DNA of 64,000 nt from Gambelia wislizenii (GCA_030847615.1 JAUMIR010000001.1:260027187-260091186); one strand, 5' to 3'; shown: positions 1 to 12,240, numbered from the stretch's first letter. Numbers and translations: made by a program. Notes: generated by a model from the letters alone, not told the origin.

Positions 1-1389
1 GCCTGTCTGTCCCAAAGCAGCTGTTCCTAGGATTGTACTTTGACTCACTGGCATTTTTGGCCAGGAGATAATATTGTTGTGTTTTTGTTTAATTTGTCTG
101 TAAACAGTTGGAGGTTGGATTCACCCTTTTTACATGTTTTGGTTTTTGTTTTGTTTTTGCTGGTAACATTCCCATAGTGATTACATCTCTATCAAGAAAA
201 TTGTGCCTTGCAGTAAATATCTATGCAAACATGTCCCTGTCAAAGGGTCCACTATGTGCTTGGTGTTTGTTTTTTAGCTTTGGTTTTTTAAAAAATGTTA
301 ATTATAATGAAATCTGCAGGTATAAAATCTACAAGGCCATTAAAATCATATGCTAAAATGGGAAAGTCTTTTTCTTACTTGTACCACCTCAGTGGATATT
401 CCATTCATATCTCTTCAGATACAACACCTACAAATACCTTTAAAATTAAGTTTGCTGAAACCTCTGTTTGTCTGCAAGAATGTGTGGTGACAAATTTTCC
501 TTAACAAACAAAATGAAGGCATGATATACTTTTGAGAGTGTATTGTTGTTTCCAGAGTTTCTTAATATTTTCACTGTTAACTGTACTGGTTAGGACTGAT
601 GGGTGTCACAGTACAAAACATGTGGAGTACTACTCAAGTTCCTCACCCCAAACCACACATTTCTCAATCTCTGCTTTTGGAAAGTGATGTTTCTTAATAT
701 AACTATAAATTGCTTAACATGCTGCAATTAAGTGCAAAAAGCATTTTAAACTTTGTGATTCCTTCCCCCTCTTTTTTTTGAGGGCGGAGTGCTCCAGCAA
801 TTTTTAACGGGCCAGGATGTTCACTTCCATGAGGTCAGCCAAAGAGTATGTGGTTCTTGAATATCTAATGCCTGCCAAGTGATTTATTTCAAGAAACTTA
901 CTCACTTCCTTAGTTATCTGTTGTGGGTTTTTTAAAAAAAAACTTAAAAGTATCCAAGGAAACAAGCCAACATATCCTGGAAGAAAACTATTAAAATCTC
1001 ACTCAGGATAGCTTGTCTCCAACTCTGCTGTATGAAAGGGAAAATCATTCTTAAAAGATACTCTAGTGTCACCTCTAAGTTGTGCTGTGTATGGATGGCT
1101 TTTCTGAGATTATGAAGCAACTGACATTTCACCATACTTGTGTCTATTGATTGCTAATGAGTTTTTCCTGGAAACTCACTGTGAATTGGCTACCAATGGC
1201 TTGAGCACTGGCTCCTGTCTACGGAACACCACTTTGAGTAGCACTGCTGCAGGTAATCTTACATAAAAGTCTACCTGCCACATAATTCATAATGTGGGAG
1301 GAATGAAAACCTTGTCTTAAACATTTTATCTCGCCCTATATAGCACACATGGCTCTTCTCTTGCTGCCTTTGACAGTTGTTGAACTCCC

Positions 1390-1550
1390 TTTTGTATTGC
1401 CAACATTGTATTGAAATGTTCCTGCTTCTCTTTTATTTTTATGATTTTTTTTTACTTGAATGTCCTGTTTTATATGATGTTGTAATTTTAATATGCTGTA
1501 CACCACCCTGAGTGGGTGGAAATTGCTATAGATTTTTTTTAAAATTAATA
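1390..1550 (+). mobile_element. L2-type LINE 3' end fragment
   Basis: The stretch ends with a TGCTGTACACCACCCTGAGT-like block, followed by an A/T-rich tail. This resembles the 3' UTR end of vertebrate L2 LINEs and is also seen in the two larger L2 copies in this window near 50.86 and 59.2 kb. No coding remnant is visible. The flanks (1-1389, and 1551 onward) show nothing else I recognise. Confidence 0.5.
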
Positions 1551-4500
1551 CATCTGGTTTGGTTAGAAAATAGTAGCTAATCGAATGTTATGCAGAGACT
1601 CATGTAATGTAGCTGCGAAGGCTCTTCAACCCACACCCTAGCTCCATATGGGTCGATGGAAAGCTGGCTGATTTTGAGCAGAGGACAGGAGCATGAGGGT
1701 TGCTTCATATCCTTCCATATCACCGCTTTGCACTCAGCAAAGGAAAGCCTTGGGAAGAGGAACTGTGAACCTCTCTCCCTTTCTATCTCTCTGTTCCATG
1801 GCTCCCAAACTGTTTCTCTTGTTTAGAAAATATCTCTAGTGACTCCATTGTATGCATTGTTCTTAATGTGTAGTTAGCCCTTAAGACATGCCGGTAGACA
1901 TCCGAATTAAAAGTCATAATATGGACAAAGTTAAGGATTTTGAAATTTTATTGATCTTATTAATAGGTGAGCCAATGATGTGCATTAGTATCTCCCATTA
2001 AAATCTATGGGACTGAAGAATGCTTTGCTGTTAGCCAGCGTCTTATGCTGCTAGCCAGTGTCTTTGGGTGATCATGTAGCTAGGTAGAGCCTTTCTCAAC
2101 CCTGTGTCCACATTTGTGTTGTTGTTGTTGCTACTTTGTTTGACTGCTACACGTACTGGAATTATACTTCATGACCTCAAATAGGAGAAGTTTGAAGGCA
2201 CGGAGATGTAAACAGAACAGGAATACAGGCACAAATATCAGCAAAATTCATAAATTGGAATAATTTTAAATATTCCGATTAGTAGAAAGAATGTGAGTAT
2301 TCTACCTTGAAGATTCATATTGTCATTGTCATTTTTATGTTTTATCGTTTTAAAAAACCACTCTGCCAATGAGTTTTTAACAGGATTTTCAAGATTTTTC
2401 CCCACAATAACTATCCTGACTGTCAAAAACATGTTTTTCAGATTTCCAAAGCTGGACCACTCTGCTGGAAACTGATCTGTTTATGAAAAGGGATTTTTAT
2501 GATGAGTATGAAATATCAAAAAATGCTGAAGAGCTTTGTTCAAACATCTTTAAACAGCAGTAAATGATTTCACACGGTTTGTAACAACCAACCAGCTGTG
2601 GAATTTCCCCATTGAGTTGCACAGTGTAGAGATGGCTGTTATGCATCTTTTGTTGAAGACAGGAGTGCTTGGATCAAGGCCGGAGAAACTGACCTATTTG
2701 TGAACCCTGTTATTAATACCTCCAGAAAACAGTATAGATTGTTCTCTCAGTGCCCCTGAAGATACCATTATTTTCTGCCCACATCACTGCTGGAGTTAAC
2801 ATTGTAAACTGAAATTTCCTTTCTAATGCCAGTTCTTTCTTCTTCAGCATCTCTGCTGAGATCACACACAACAGGCCTACTATGTATATTAATGAATCCA
2901 AGTCTCAGTCCATCCTGTCACATGTGATATTATCCATCAAGTCATTTTAGTACCCAGAATGGAGTGTTCCTAAGGCAGCACTACTGGATGGAGGCTGATG
3001 TTAGTAGGTGAACTTTTCATGCCCTAATAATACTATGGCTAGAGATAACTTCAGTCACACACAGACACATACAGTGGCACCCACGTGCTCCGAATTTCAG
3101 AGTTCAGTGTGATCCACTTGTAACGAATGTTCCAACTCCTGTTCATGCCGTGTGGAGCAATACATGCACATTCTTTTGTGGAAAAGTTGGCGTCTCTTGT
3201 ATGGTGTTACTTGATTTCTTCTGGTCTTTGCTTTATTGCACGTTATGAGTTAATATACGTGCTCCTTATAAGGAGATCAAGTCTTAACAGTTCTTGGAAT
3301 GGAAGAAAGTAACTTTATATTTTTTTGGGTAGGCTTGCTGCATTAAGATAACAACAAAGAAAAGTGAGGCTGCTCCTTTATTACATGAAAAGTTTTGTTT
3401 TCATTTGGAAGTAAGTCTATTGGTTTCAGCAGAACGTGCTGTAAAGTTGTTGAAGTATTTGAAAATAGTTTCTCTGAACTGACATGATCCACTGTGCAGT
3501 TAAAGTATTCTAAAATGAGGCTTATCTCTTAATCTTTGTTTTAAAATATAAAGTATCTAGCAACCACAGGAGTGGATGAAATTAAAGGAGCCAATTAATT
3601 TGTCTCAAAGCTATTTTAATCAGCTATTTTCTGCCAGCTGGCTTAAAGGAGGAAGAAGTTTTCCTTTCTAGGGCTGCCTCTGCTCCCCATTTGTGCTTGA
3701 TGTTCCTTGAACAACAGCAGTTATCAGGTAATCAAGCAAGAAGAGGTAGGAGGGGACAGACATGGAGGAAGGAAGGAGACTAGAGCAGGCAACACTCTTC
3801 TGCCAAATACAGACTGATAACTGCAGAGGCGGGAAGTAGAGCTGGATGTAGAAAACTTGGCCTTGCCTCTCAGGCAGCGAGGGGATTTTGTGAAATACAA
3901 ACCCTAAGAGAGCTGAGCAAGCTGAGTGGCATGGTTACGGTACATCAAGGCATTCCCAGCTACAGCATTTTTCTGAAGTTCTGTAGAGAGATTGTTTATG
4001 CCAGTGTATTTTAAAATGTAATGTAATGCAGATATAAATGTAAGGAAATTTAAAACCAATTTATGCCAGGGTATTTTAAAATGTAATGTAACACAGATAT
4101 AACATTTAAGGAAATGCAAAACCATTTCAGTTACATAGCCTTGAGGAAGGGGGAGGGGAATAATCTGTCTGAAAAAGACTAACTAGCTAGTAGTGCTTAA
4201 ACAAAATATCAAAATGCCAGATGTGTACCTGTATTTTGAAACAGTTAAACAAGCAGTTAAACAAGATTATAAGCAAGTGGTATAAAAATAGCACACAAAC
4301 AATCCCGTTTTAATTTGAGGCATATCTGGGGCTAGATTGAATCTGTGATGGGCTGAGAACCAACTGTATGTAATGTAGCCTCCTGCTCTGAATATAGTTC
4401 TGAACAATGTGATATTTGTACACACACAAACACATACACACATTTATAATCACAGTAGTCTAATGCCTCATTGAAAAGATTTAAGATACTTCATCCATAG

Positions 4501-5046
4501 GAGAGAAGTCAAATGCAAACATGATTGCCTGTTTACCACTTCTCCTTTTACTGCATACAGCGCAGGCACAGGAAACATAAAGCCATGCTTATGAGACACA
4601 GAGAGACTGTCTGTGAGCCAAGAAGAAGAGAGAAATTCAGATACATGCAAGCACATACGCACAACCAAGGATGGTTGCAAATTTGACTAGTGTAAAATGG
4701 CCACCCCTCATTCTTCACTGGCTCACCTTCTGCCAGTAAGTACCACTCATCCAATCATGTCTCACAGGCTGTTGGTGAGAAATAGGGAGAACTTTAGCTT
4801 TTGCAGGAAAAGCAGAATATTAATGTTATTAAATAACATTTTAAAAAGCTAAATGTAAAATCATGTTTTAAAAAGTTCAGTGAGTATGTATGCAGATAAT
4901 TGCTCTGTTATTAAATTTTAATTGACAGTTTGGGAGCATTCTAGATCCTAAGGTTTCTGGGCCGAAACCTAGGAATGGACCTTGGACATGTCATTCAGTG
5001 TTATGCATGAAGTGCCAGTCATCCTGGACATGTCATTCAAGCACAC
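1551..5046. other. Intronic sequence with no recognised gene
   Basis: About 3.5 kb of ordinary AT-rich intron. The open frames here are short, lack family motifs and end at random stops. The only structure I can point to is the imperfect tandem duplication at 3994-4124, annotated separately, and a short CA-rich stretch near 4420-4443. Confidence 0.6.
3994..4124. repeat. Imperfect tandem duplication, about 64-bp unit
   Basis: Two adjacent copies both contain TTATGCCAG, GTATTTTAAAATGTAATGTAA, CAGATATAA and AAGGAAAT followed by AAAACCA. Copy one runs roughly 3998-4060 and copy two roughly 4061-4124. They differ by scattered substitutions and a small indel, so this is a local duplication rather than a dispersed transposon. 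Confidence 0.75.
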
Positions 5047-5054
5047 ATACAAAG

Positions 5055-5433
5055 CAATGGTTCTTAACCTATGGTCCGAGGACCCCCAGGGTTCTGTGAT
5101 GTCCTCACAGGGGCCCCATGAAGGCTTAAAGGCTGCTTGGCCCACCTCCTACCTGCAGTAGAGAGGCCATGTGACAGGAGCCAAGCCAAAGTCTGGCTGG
5201 CTGGCTTGGCCTGCACATTGTCATTCAATTCACTCCAGCCACAAACTTGCAGAAAGAAGCAGGAGAAAAGTCTTCCCTTCCCCTCCAGTGCCTCCAAGGG
5301 AAGGTTTAATGGATGGGGTAATTGTATTCTTGTTATTGTTCTTGTTGTTAGGGTTTAAAATCTTGAGTTAAATCATGGGGGTCCACAGCAGCAAAATATA
5401 TTTAAAAGGTAAAGAAAAAGTTAAGAGCCACTG
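5055..5433. mobile_element. Nonautonomous hAT-type MITE with 8-bp target duplication
   Basis: The left end CAATGGTTCTTAAC pairs with the right end GTTAAGAGCCACTG as imperfect terminal inverted repeats of about 14 bp. The flanks are ATACAAAG (5047-5054) and ATACAGAG (5434-5441), an 8-bp duplication with one mismatch. TIRs of the CAGTGGTTCTTAAC type with 8-bp duplications are typical of hAT/Charlie-like elements. The interior has no transposase motif. Confidence 0.8.
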
Positions 5434-5667
5434 ATACAGAGAACTTACTTTCCTTTTTGGAAATTAAGAGAGAAATCTTAGCTAAAGGGACAATTCTCAG
5501 AGCAATGTGAAATGAAAAGATTGTTCTTTCAAACTTTCTCAGGGAGACAGGCTAAGGGACATTTAATCTAGCCTACTTGCTTCAAGCAGAACAGAGGGTG
5601 AGTCCTGGTGCTACAAGGACTGGGAGGGAAGAGGGGGATAATTAAGTAAATAGACCCTCCTGGAGTA

Positions 5668-6273
5668 CAGTTGTCCCTTCACATTCACACGTTTCACATT
5701 CATGGTTTTGTGTATTCATGTTTTGTAGCTGCTGCTCAACTAGCTCAAACTCCAAAATCCCATCCTCCTCTTCCTCCTTCTCCCCTCTCCTCCTGTCCTG
5801 ACAACAAAACACTCCAGCTTGCTTTCCTACCTAGCACTAAAACAGCACTGCATGCAAAACAACACTCAGTAAGGTTGTGTTGTTGGCAGGGCAGAGGGAG
5901 GGAGAGCTGGGGGGAGGTGAGTGTGGGTGAGGGTGTGATTTGTGTGTCTGGGGTAAGGAGCGACTTTACTGTTTTAAACGGGCAGCACTGTTTTGGTGCA
6001 AGGTAAGAAAGCAAGCTGGAGTTGTGTTGTTGTCAGGGCAGAGGAAGGGAGAGCTGGCAGGGAAGTGAGTGTGCATGAGGGGCATGGTTTGTGTGCCCGG
6101 AGGCGGGTGTTGCTACCGCAGTGGCAGGTATAGGCACTCCTGTTGGCAGGAGAGGAGTCTACAATACTGTAGAGTAGTAGGTATGTTATTGGGCAGGCCT
6201 TAACCTATTTGCGTTTTTTCACTTTCAAGCTGGTGCTGCACCCTTAAGCCCAGCGAATGTGAAGGGACAACTG
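5668..6273. mobile_element. Foldback MITE, CAGTTGTCCCTTCACATT terminal family
   Basis: Starts CAGTTGTCCCTTCACATTC after a TA at 5666-5667 and ends GAATGTGAAGGGACAACTG. The right flank is AA rather than the expected TA. TIRs of this kind with TA target sites fit Tigger/pogo-like Tc1-mariner MITEs. The interior is itself folded: the pyrimidine-rich stretch near 5755-5830 reads as the inverse of the purine-rich stretch near 6005-6060, and a direct copy of the latter lies near 5872-5925. No transposase is encoded. Confidence 0.75.
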
Positions 6274-7269
6274 AAATTACAGCAACAAATTAATTAAGCC
6301 TTGTAAGCTGTAGCAAGCTGCTGCTTTAATAGCTGAACTGGAGATTTGCACCCAGTCCTTTCCTCTTGCTTGGAACGGAGCCTCCTGAAATTGGAGAACT
6401 GACACCCCTGTCACCCATCTGGAGATGACCTATGAAAACTAGTTTCAGAGCCAGTCCCTGAGATCTGGCAACCCTGTATGCAAGCATTGCCCTAGCCCTT
6501 ACCTGAAGAAGTAGCATTGCCCAGCTGCAGAAGTGTTGTACAGTGCTCTCTCTCAGCCTCCCTTCAAGCAATATGGGCACAATAATGATGGTGTACTTTG
6601 CAAGTCTGATTTACTCCATAGCCACAGACCACCTCTCCTTTCCCCTTGCTCCACCACATGAATATATTAATGGATATAAATATTTTAATAAAAATAAATA
6701 CATAAATAAATAGTTGTATAAGCATGATTTTTAATTGTTTATGAATGAGAATGAGAGAGAGAGTATGAAATAAGAACTGGGCCGGAAAGAACTAACTCCA
6801 GCCATTGTTGCTTGTTAGCCATTGTTTGTAGACTAGATATGATACTGCCCAGTCATGCCTAAAATAACATTCTGGGATTTCTCAGGCTACAGACTTGCTC
6901 GTTCTCATTTGAAAGCTGGGAATCTGGGCTAATTAGGGGGACCAAGTGAGAGGTGGTGCTGCAGCCACCTTAGTGGAATGATCTGTCCATCAGCTATGAG
7001 ACTCTCCTTTGTCTTGCTGGAAGATGTACCTAGTTGAAGAATGACTTATTTATGAAGTATGTCGCATCTCTGTATGTAAGGAGAGGAAGGGGAAAGACTG
7101 ATGGATGGATATGATGTTTTATACATAAGAAGGCAGCTTGTGAGCTTCAGAATTAAGATGGTTTCAAGCTGAGCAGCGCATGGTCTCTGGCATATGACCT
7201 TTGGCCTAACCCACCTGCTCCCCCTTTACAAGAGGGCCATAGGGGAATCCAGGAAGTGGGGGAGGGAGA
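6274..7269. other. Intronic sequence with no recognised gene
   Basis: About 1 kb of intron. An A/T-rich block near 6658-6720, rich in AATAAATA, may be the 3' tail of an old LINE, but no diagnostic end is visible. Nothing else is recognised. Confidence 0.5.
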
Positions 7270-7272
7270 GGA

Positions 7273-7316
<44 letters not shown>

Positions 7317-7320
7317 AAAA
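7270..7320 (+). repeat. (GAAA)n microsatellite
   Basis: About twelve GAAA units in uninterrupted phase. The lysine/glutamate-rich and phenylalanine/leucine-rich frames across it are artefacts of this repeat. Confidence 0.95.
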
Positions 7321-8445
7321 GACAGATAAAGACAACACCAGGTATTTCTGTTACATCAGAACTGGTTTTGTTTTGTTTTTAAGTGTGTGGGTTTTTTTGT
7401 GTGTATGTATTAATTGCATAAGCTTCGAGAGCTACATTCCAAAAACAGGATACATGCCCACTTAACAATTAAATCATAGCGAAAGGTCTGTTAAGCTCAT
7501 TAGGCATTATATTTTGTTATTTTCACTCTTCTTCCTTTTTGGTAACAACCAGAGTAAAACAAACAAACAAACAAACAAAAAACACCTCAAAACTCTTTTG
7601 GCTCAGCTCTAATGTGTTCTAATTCTTCTTCAACATTTGATTTTAATTGTCACCACACTCGAACCCCTGTACACCTGCAGTGCAAGGGCATTTTCTCCTT
7701 CATCTTCCACAGTCTAGACATAATAGGAGTAGACAGGATGTAATATCTGACAATATGTTATGACATCTTTGTGTTGCTCCAGAATACAGGTCATTGGCTT
7801 GAAAATGTATGTTTTATTGCTTGTTTCTAAATGCATCTAAAACCAAACAAAACCACATTCAGGGGTTCCGTAAGTGGCTTTTACTTGGAACTGAACAGTG
7901 GATGCAAAAACAAGGGATTGGGGGTGTGTGACACTAGCATACCAGAAATTCCACACCAAATACATGTCAGTATTGCTTTAATTCCGTTTTGCAGCTCAGT
8001 GAAACATGCAGTTGTTACAAACAATATTTTTCTTGTTTGCCTCGCTTCTGTTCCCCCCTACATCTGAACACAATGGGGAGTGATTCCAATTCCTAAGAAA
8101 TGGCATGGAAGGGAAAGGCCATTCATTGTGAGGGACCCTCTTGCTCTACGAATTCTTCATGGATGTGGGATCCTATCCCCACCAGCCATTTTTGATCAGG
8201 TGGTTTTCCCCCATTGAAATGAGTGGAGTAAACTTCCATTCAGTTGCAGAGGAAAGTGGCTGAGGGTGGGGTGGGGGAGAAGGTCACCCTTTACCAGGAA
8301 CCATATTGCTCCAAGGCTCCTTGGAAGGTAGGGTTGGCTCACTCATAATTTCAAATGAATGGAAGTATCCTTCTTCCATTCTGGATTTTGATTCAGTGAA
8401 GAGACTCCACTAGTGTTTACAAAATATTTCTGGCATTTTCATATA

Positions 8446-9030
8446 CTAGCTGGACCTGGCGTACCATACGCCATTAAAAAACTCCCCCCAAAATGCCCAG
8501 GAGACCTCATGACAACCCTTTGAGGTAGGCTGGTGGGTCTAACTCGCCCACCTGCTGCTCGTTCTGCCCCCTGCTGCCCCCACCGCTTGTTCTGTTCCCT
8601 GCCCTCCCCCCACTTATTCTGCCCCTCCCCCACTCGTTCTGCCCCACCACTTGTTCTGACCCTCCCCTGCTCATTTTGCCCCTCCCCCGCTCATTCTGAC
8701 CCTCCTCCCACTTGTTCTGACCCTCCCCCCACTTGTTCTGACCCTCCCCCATTCGTTCTGTCCCCCCACTCCTTCTGCCTCCTCTTTCTGCCCCTCCTAC
8801 CACTCGTTCTGCCCCTCCCACCCCACTCCCTGCACTCCAGAACACACGTACACACCACATCCACCCCCATGTTACTCACTCTCCAGCTGCCATGTTTGAG
8901 ATCTACATGGTCCCACCCCCAGTGTGCTGATTGGCTGCCCAACAGACCTGTGATTGGTTGGTCAGTTCCCTAAGCAGCCAATCAGCACACTGGAAACGGC
9001 AACATACCCAAGAGAATTATATATATAGAT
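8446..9030 (-). mobile_element. Nonautonomous Helitron
   Basis: Read on the minus strand, the element begins near 9029-9032 with TCTATATATATAATT. It ends at 8446 with CTAG, preceded by a short hairpin (GGCGTA and TACGCC around CCA, 8458-8472) some 8 bases upstream. The host bases flanking the insert are A and T. A 5' TC, a 3' hairpin followed by CTRR, and an A/T insertion point define Helitrons. There is no Rep/helicase coding capacity. The interior carries a pyrimidine-rich ~20-bp minisatellite and a perfect 20-bp inverted repeat (8919-8938 and 8974-8993) that contains ATTGG/CCAAT. The exact 5' base is uncertain by a few positions. Confidence 0.75.
8560..8830. repeat. Imperfect ~20-bp CT-rich minisatellite inside the Helitron
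   Basis: Repeated units of the form CTTGTTCTGACCCTCCCCC occur about a dozen times with length drift. Long glycine-rich or proline-rich frames here are by-products of this composition and not genes. Confidence 0.85.
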
Positions 9031-9785
9031 AGTCTTTGTGGTATTTCAGAATATTTTTCCGATGGGATTGCTTAATGTGTGAGCTGATTGATTACAAATG
9101 TAGTTGATTGTGGCTGATGCTTCTAAAAAAACAAACAAAAAACAAATGTTCAGGAAATGAGGTTTTTGTGTGGTAATTTTCTTCCTGATTTCATATACTG
9201 TCTAAGGAACCATTGATGAATTCCTCTTAATTTTCTCATTGAAAACCTTGAATAAGAGGTTTTACTTTGCTTGCTGAGAAGCGCTATCCCTGTTTACTTC
9301 CCCCCACACTGGTGTATCCAGTTTTTCCAGAGAAAGTATTTCTTTTTTGTTTCATATGGCACACTCTTATATTTAGCTTTTGTTATTTGCCAAGCATTTC
9401 ACATGAAAACAAGAGTAATGCAGGACTTTAGTACTCAGAAAAGTTCAGAAATAACAGTGCAATCCTAAGAGCAATTCTAACTCTGCATGTGGGCCAAGAG
9501 CCAGCTGAGCCAACAGTAGGCCAGCTGAAACTGTTGTATCCAAAGCTCAGTCTTTCCAGGATAGGTGTGCCTCTGGCAGATGGATTGGGACCCAGGAATT
9601 TTATTCTGGAGGAGATCCCATTGGGTTCTATGGGTTGGAAATAATTAAGGCCAACCCTAACCTTGGCCTAACTTTGTGCCAGCACAGGAGTCGCATTTCT
9701 GGGCTGAGCAAGGTTTGCATGTGGTGTAACTGAGCTCCTTCTCCATTTCACACCCTTTTTGGCTTTTCAGCCCATGTGCCAGGTA

Positions 9786-10570
9786 CAGTTGCCCCTCCAC
9801 ATTCGCGAACTTGACATTTGCGGTTTTGATTATTTGCAGTTTTGGGAGGGCCCCCCGGGCCCTCCCAAAACCGCAACAGGGGGCCTCCGGAGCCCCATGA
9901 AAGCCCTGGGAGGGAGGGGGGAGGGCTGGGGAGGCCTCCACGGGGCCTTCGGAGACCCTACGGAGGCCCCGCGAAGGCCTTGGGAGGGAGGGTGGAGGGG
10001 CGGGGAGGCCTTCACGGGGCCCCTGGAGATGCTCCGGAGGCCCCATGAAGGCCTGGGGAAGGGGTGGGGAGGGCTGGGGAGGTGATCATGGGGACTCCGG
10101 AGACGCTCTGGAGGCCCCATGAAGGCCTGGAGAAGGGGTGGGGAGGGCTGGGGAGGCCTTCACGGGGCCCCCAGAGATGCTCCGAAGGCCCCATGAAGGC
10201 CTGGGGAAAGGGTGGGGAGGGCCGGGGAGGCCTTCACGGGGCCTCTGGAGACGCCCCGGAGGCCCCATGAAGGCCTGGGGAAGGGGTGGGGAGGGCCGGG
10301 GAGGCCTTCACGGGGCCCACGGAGACGCTCCGGAGGCCCCATGAAGGCCTGGGGAAGGGGTGGGGAGGGCTGGGGAGGCGATCATGGGGCCTCCGGAGGC
10401 CCCATGAAGGCCTGGGGAGGGAGGGGGAGGCGGGGGAAAGCGACTATAGGGCCTCTGGAGGCCCTGTGGTTGCTTTGGCGGGGGAGGGGGAGGGCAATTG
10501 TTATTCACGGATTTTTCACATTCGCGGGGGTCTGGGGAACCTAACCCCCACGAATGTGAAGGGATGACTG
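9786..10570. mobile_element. TA-flanked MITE carrying a 74-bp hairpin array
   Basis: The left end CAGTTGCCCCTCCACATTCG follows a TA at 9784-9785. The right end CGAATGTGAAGGGATGACTG precedes a TA at 10571-10572. This is the same terminal family as the elements at 5668 and 32786. The terminal sequences enclose a G-rich tandem array (separate entry). No transposase is present, so the element is nonautonomous. Tigger/pogo-like assignment is inferred from the TIRs and TA target site. Confidence 0.8.
9890..10440. repeat. 74-bp tandem array of hairpin units
   Basis: GGCCCCATGAAGGCCTGGGG recurs every 74 bases across about 10040-10345, with more divergent units on both sides (some GATCATGGGG variants). 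Within each unit GGCCCCATGAAGGCCT is the near-exact reverse complement of AGGCCTTCACGGGGCC further along, so every unit can fold into a ~16-bp stem. The six-frame Gly/Pro-rich reading frames with 74-base offsets are produced by the repeat and are not protein genes. Confidence 0.9.
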
Positions 10571-11051
10571 TAATCTCTCAGCTGGCTGATCTGTGAAATC
10601 ACTGGCACAAGGGAGTTGCATCAGCATAAGGGAAATTCAGCTGGCCTAAGGTTAGTTAAACCATCAGAAGTGCCATATGCCTCATCCTACCCCATTTTGG
10701 CTGGCCAGTCTTTCAGTTAGAATTGCACTCCCAAGTTTGTTATTGCTTACATTCAGTTGTGTGAAGAACTTCAGTTACATGGAGTTCTTGGTTTTATTGT
10801 TAACATCAGCCCCCCACCCCCTGCCCGTGGAAGAATGCAAGCAACCTAATACATCTGTTAATTACAGATGTAAATAAATGTTATGGTTTTTCTTTGGAAC
10901 GTATATGGTGCTTCCAAATGAACAGCTGCTCATGCCACCAGTCAAAATATATTGTGCAAGTTTTCCATGTCTTCCTTAATGGATTTTTAATGGTTAAAAA
11001 AGGAGAAAAGGGGAGGGACTGGGGGAAAACACAAGAGGACAGCAAATAGAC

Positions 11052-11080
11052 AACACACACACACACACACACACACATAC
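11052..11080 (+). repeat. (AC)n microsatellite
   Basis: About thirteen AC units followed by ACATACATACAC, lying directly upstream of the first + strand Helitron copy, whose 5' end it has probably eroded or replaced. Confidence 0.95.
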
Positions 11081-11086
11081 ATACAC

Positions 11087-11458
11087 ATGCTTGGGTCTGT
11101 TTCCTTTCCCAATGTGCTGATTGGCCACTTAGGAAACATACCCAACCAATCCCCTCCCTCCTCTCACTCCCTCAGCCACTCACCACCCACATGTAAAACA
11201 ATAATACCATGTAGCTGAACTGTGTGAAAAGATTCTGAGAAAAATCACATAAAACAAATTATTAATTTTAAAAAATGTGTAAAAATGGGTGAACCGTGTG
11301 AAAGAACTCTGCGAAACTGTAGAAGAAATAATAATGAAACGTTAGAGGACAGATCTAATAGACTAAGACATCGAAATGAAACATGAGGAAAAGGACAAAC
11401 AGAGAACATTACAGAAAGAGAAGAGTGATTGGGCGTATGTTATGCCAGGTATACCTAG
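11087..11458 (+). mobile_element. Nonautonomous Helitron copy A, 5' end missing
   Basis: Shares TGCTTGGG, TTTCCTTTCCCA, GTGCTGATTGGCCACTTAGG and the CCAACCAATC block with the copy immediately downstream. Its 3' end has an imperfect hairpin (GGCGTA and TATGCC, 11431-11445) followed by CCTAG at 11454-11458 and a T. That matches a Helitron CTRR/T terminus. No coding capacity. Confidence 0.65.
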
Positions 11459-11460
11459 TC

Positions 11461-11847
11461 TATCTATATATATAAAATGCTTGGGTGTTTCCTTTCCCAG
11501 TGTGCTGATTGGCCACTTAGGAAACATACCCAACCAATCTCCTTCCTCTTACTCCCTCAGCCATTCACCACCCACATGCAAATTCCCTCACCATCTCACA
11601 ATCCACTCCTGCCACTCAATCTGCATGTACACCCCCAGCCTCACAAGGGCCCTTCCCTCCTCTCACTCCCTCAGCAACTCACCACCCACATGTAAAACAA
11701 TGCAATATTTTTTCCTAAAATTATAACATGTAGCTGAACCATGTGAAAACCCGGCAGGGCACATGTGCCAGACACCAACCACAAGCTCCAGTCCAAAACT
11801 ACCACTTGAAACCTCAGCAGGCCATATGTTACACCGAGTACAACTAA
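11461..11847 (+). mobile_element. Nonautonomous Helitron copy B, in tandem with copy A
   Basis: Begins with TATCTATATATATAAAATG, the same 5' start as the minus-strand Helitron at 9030, and continues with the ATTGGCC/CCAATC body seen in copy A. A degenerate 3' end (GGCCATATGTTACACC, then CTAA at 11844-11847 before T) matches the position and form of the CTAG end of copy A. Copy B starts within a few bases of the end of copy A, giving a head-to-tail pair. Confidence 0.6.
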
Positions 11848-12240
11848 TATCACCTAGATTTCCCGTTAAACATTTTTGAATAAGTTTGGGCACAATGAAA
11901 ACTCTGGGGAACCCAAAGTCAGACTTAAATTTCCAAATGTATTATAACCTCTGGTCCTTCTCAGTGACCTCTATATGCAGTTTGATCCAATTTTTTCATG
12001 AAAAATACAAAGTTCCTTTGGTTGTTTGGAGAAACTGGATGGGGCTTCAAAAGTCACTTGCTCTAATACTGGATGGATGAAAAAATCAGGCTGTTTCTGG
12101 TTTTGACTGAATTGAGAGCCTGTTGAGTGCTCTGCAATGTCTGAGAGACAAATTCTGGAAGCTTGTCTACATTGCTGAAAAAAATTGTACTCATCTTGTA
12201 ATCGCTGCAATCATGACACACAACATTCTTAATGATGCAC

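Noticed and set aside
9890..10440. Regular repeats as a CRISPR-like array
   Set aside because: Units are contiguous with no unique spacers, the context is a vertebrate intron, and the array lies inside a MITE.
9657..10567. Overlapping Gly/Pro-rich reading frames of 60-130 codons on both strands
   Set aside because: They restart every 74 bases on both strands, which is the period of the tandem array. Absence of stops comes from GC richness.
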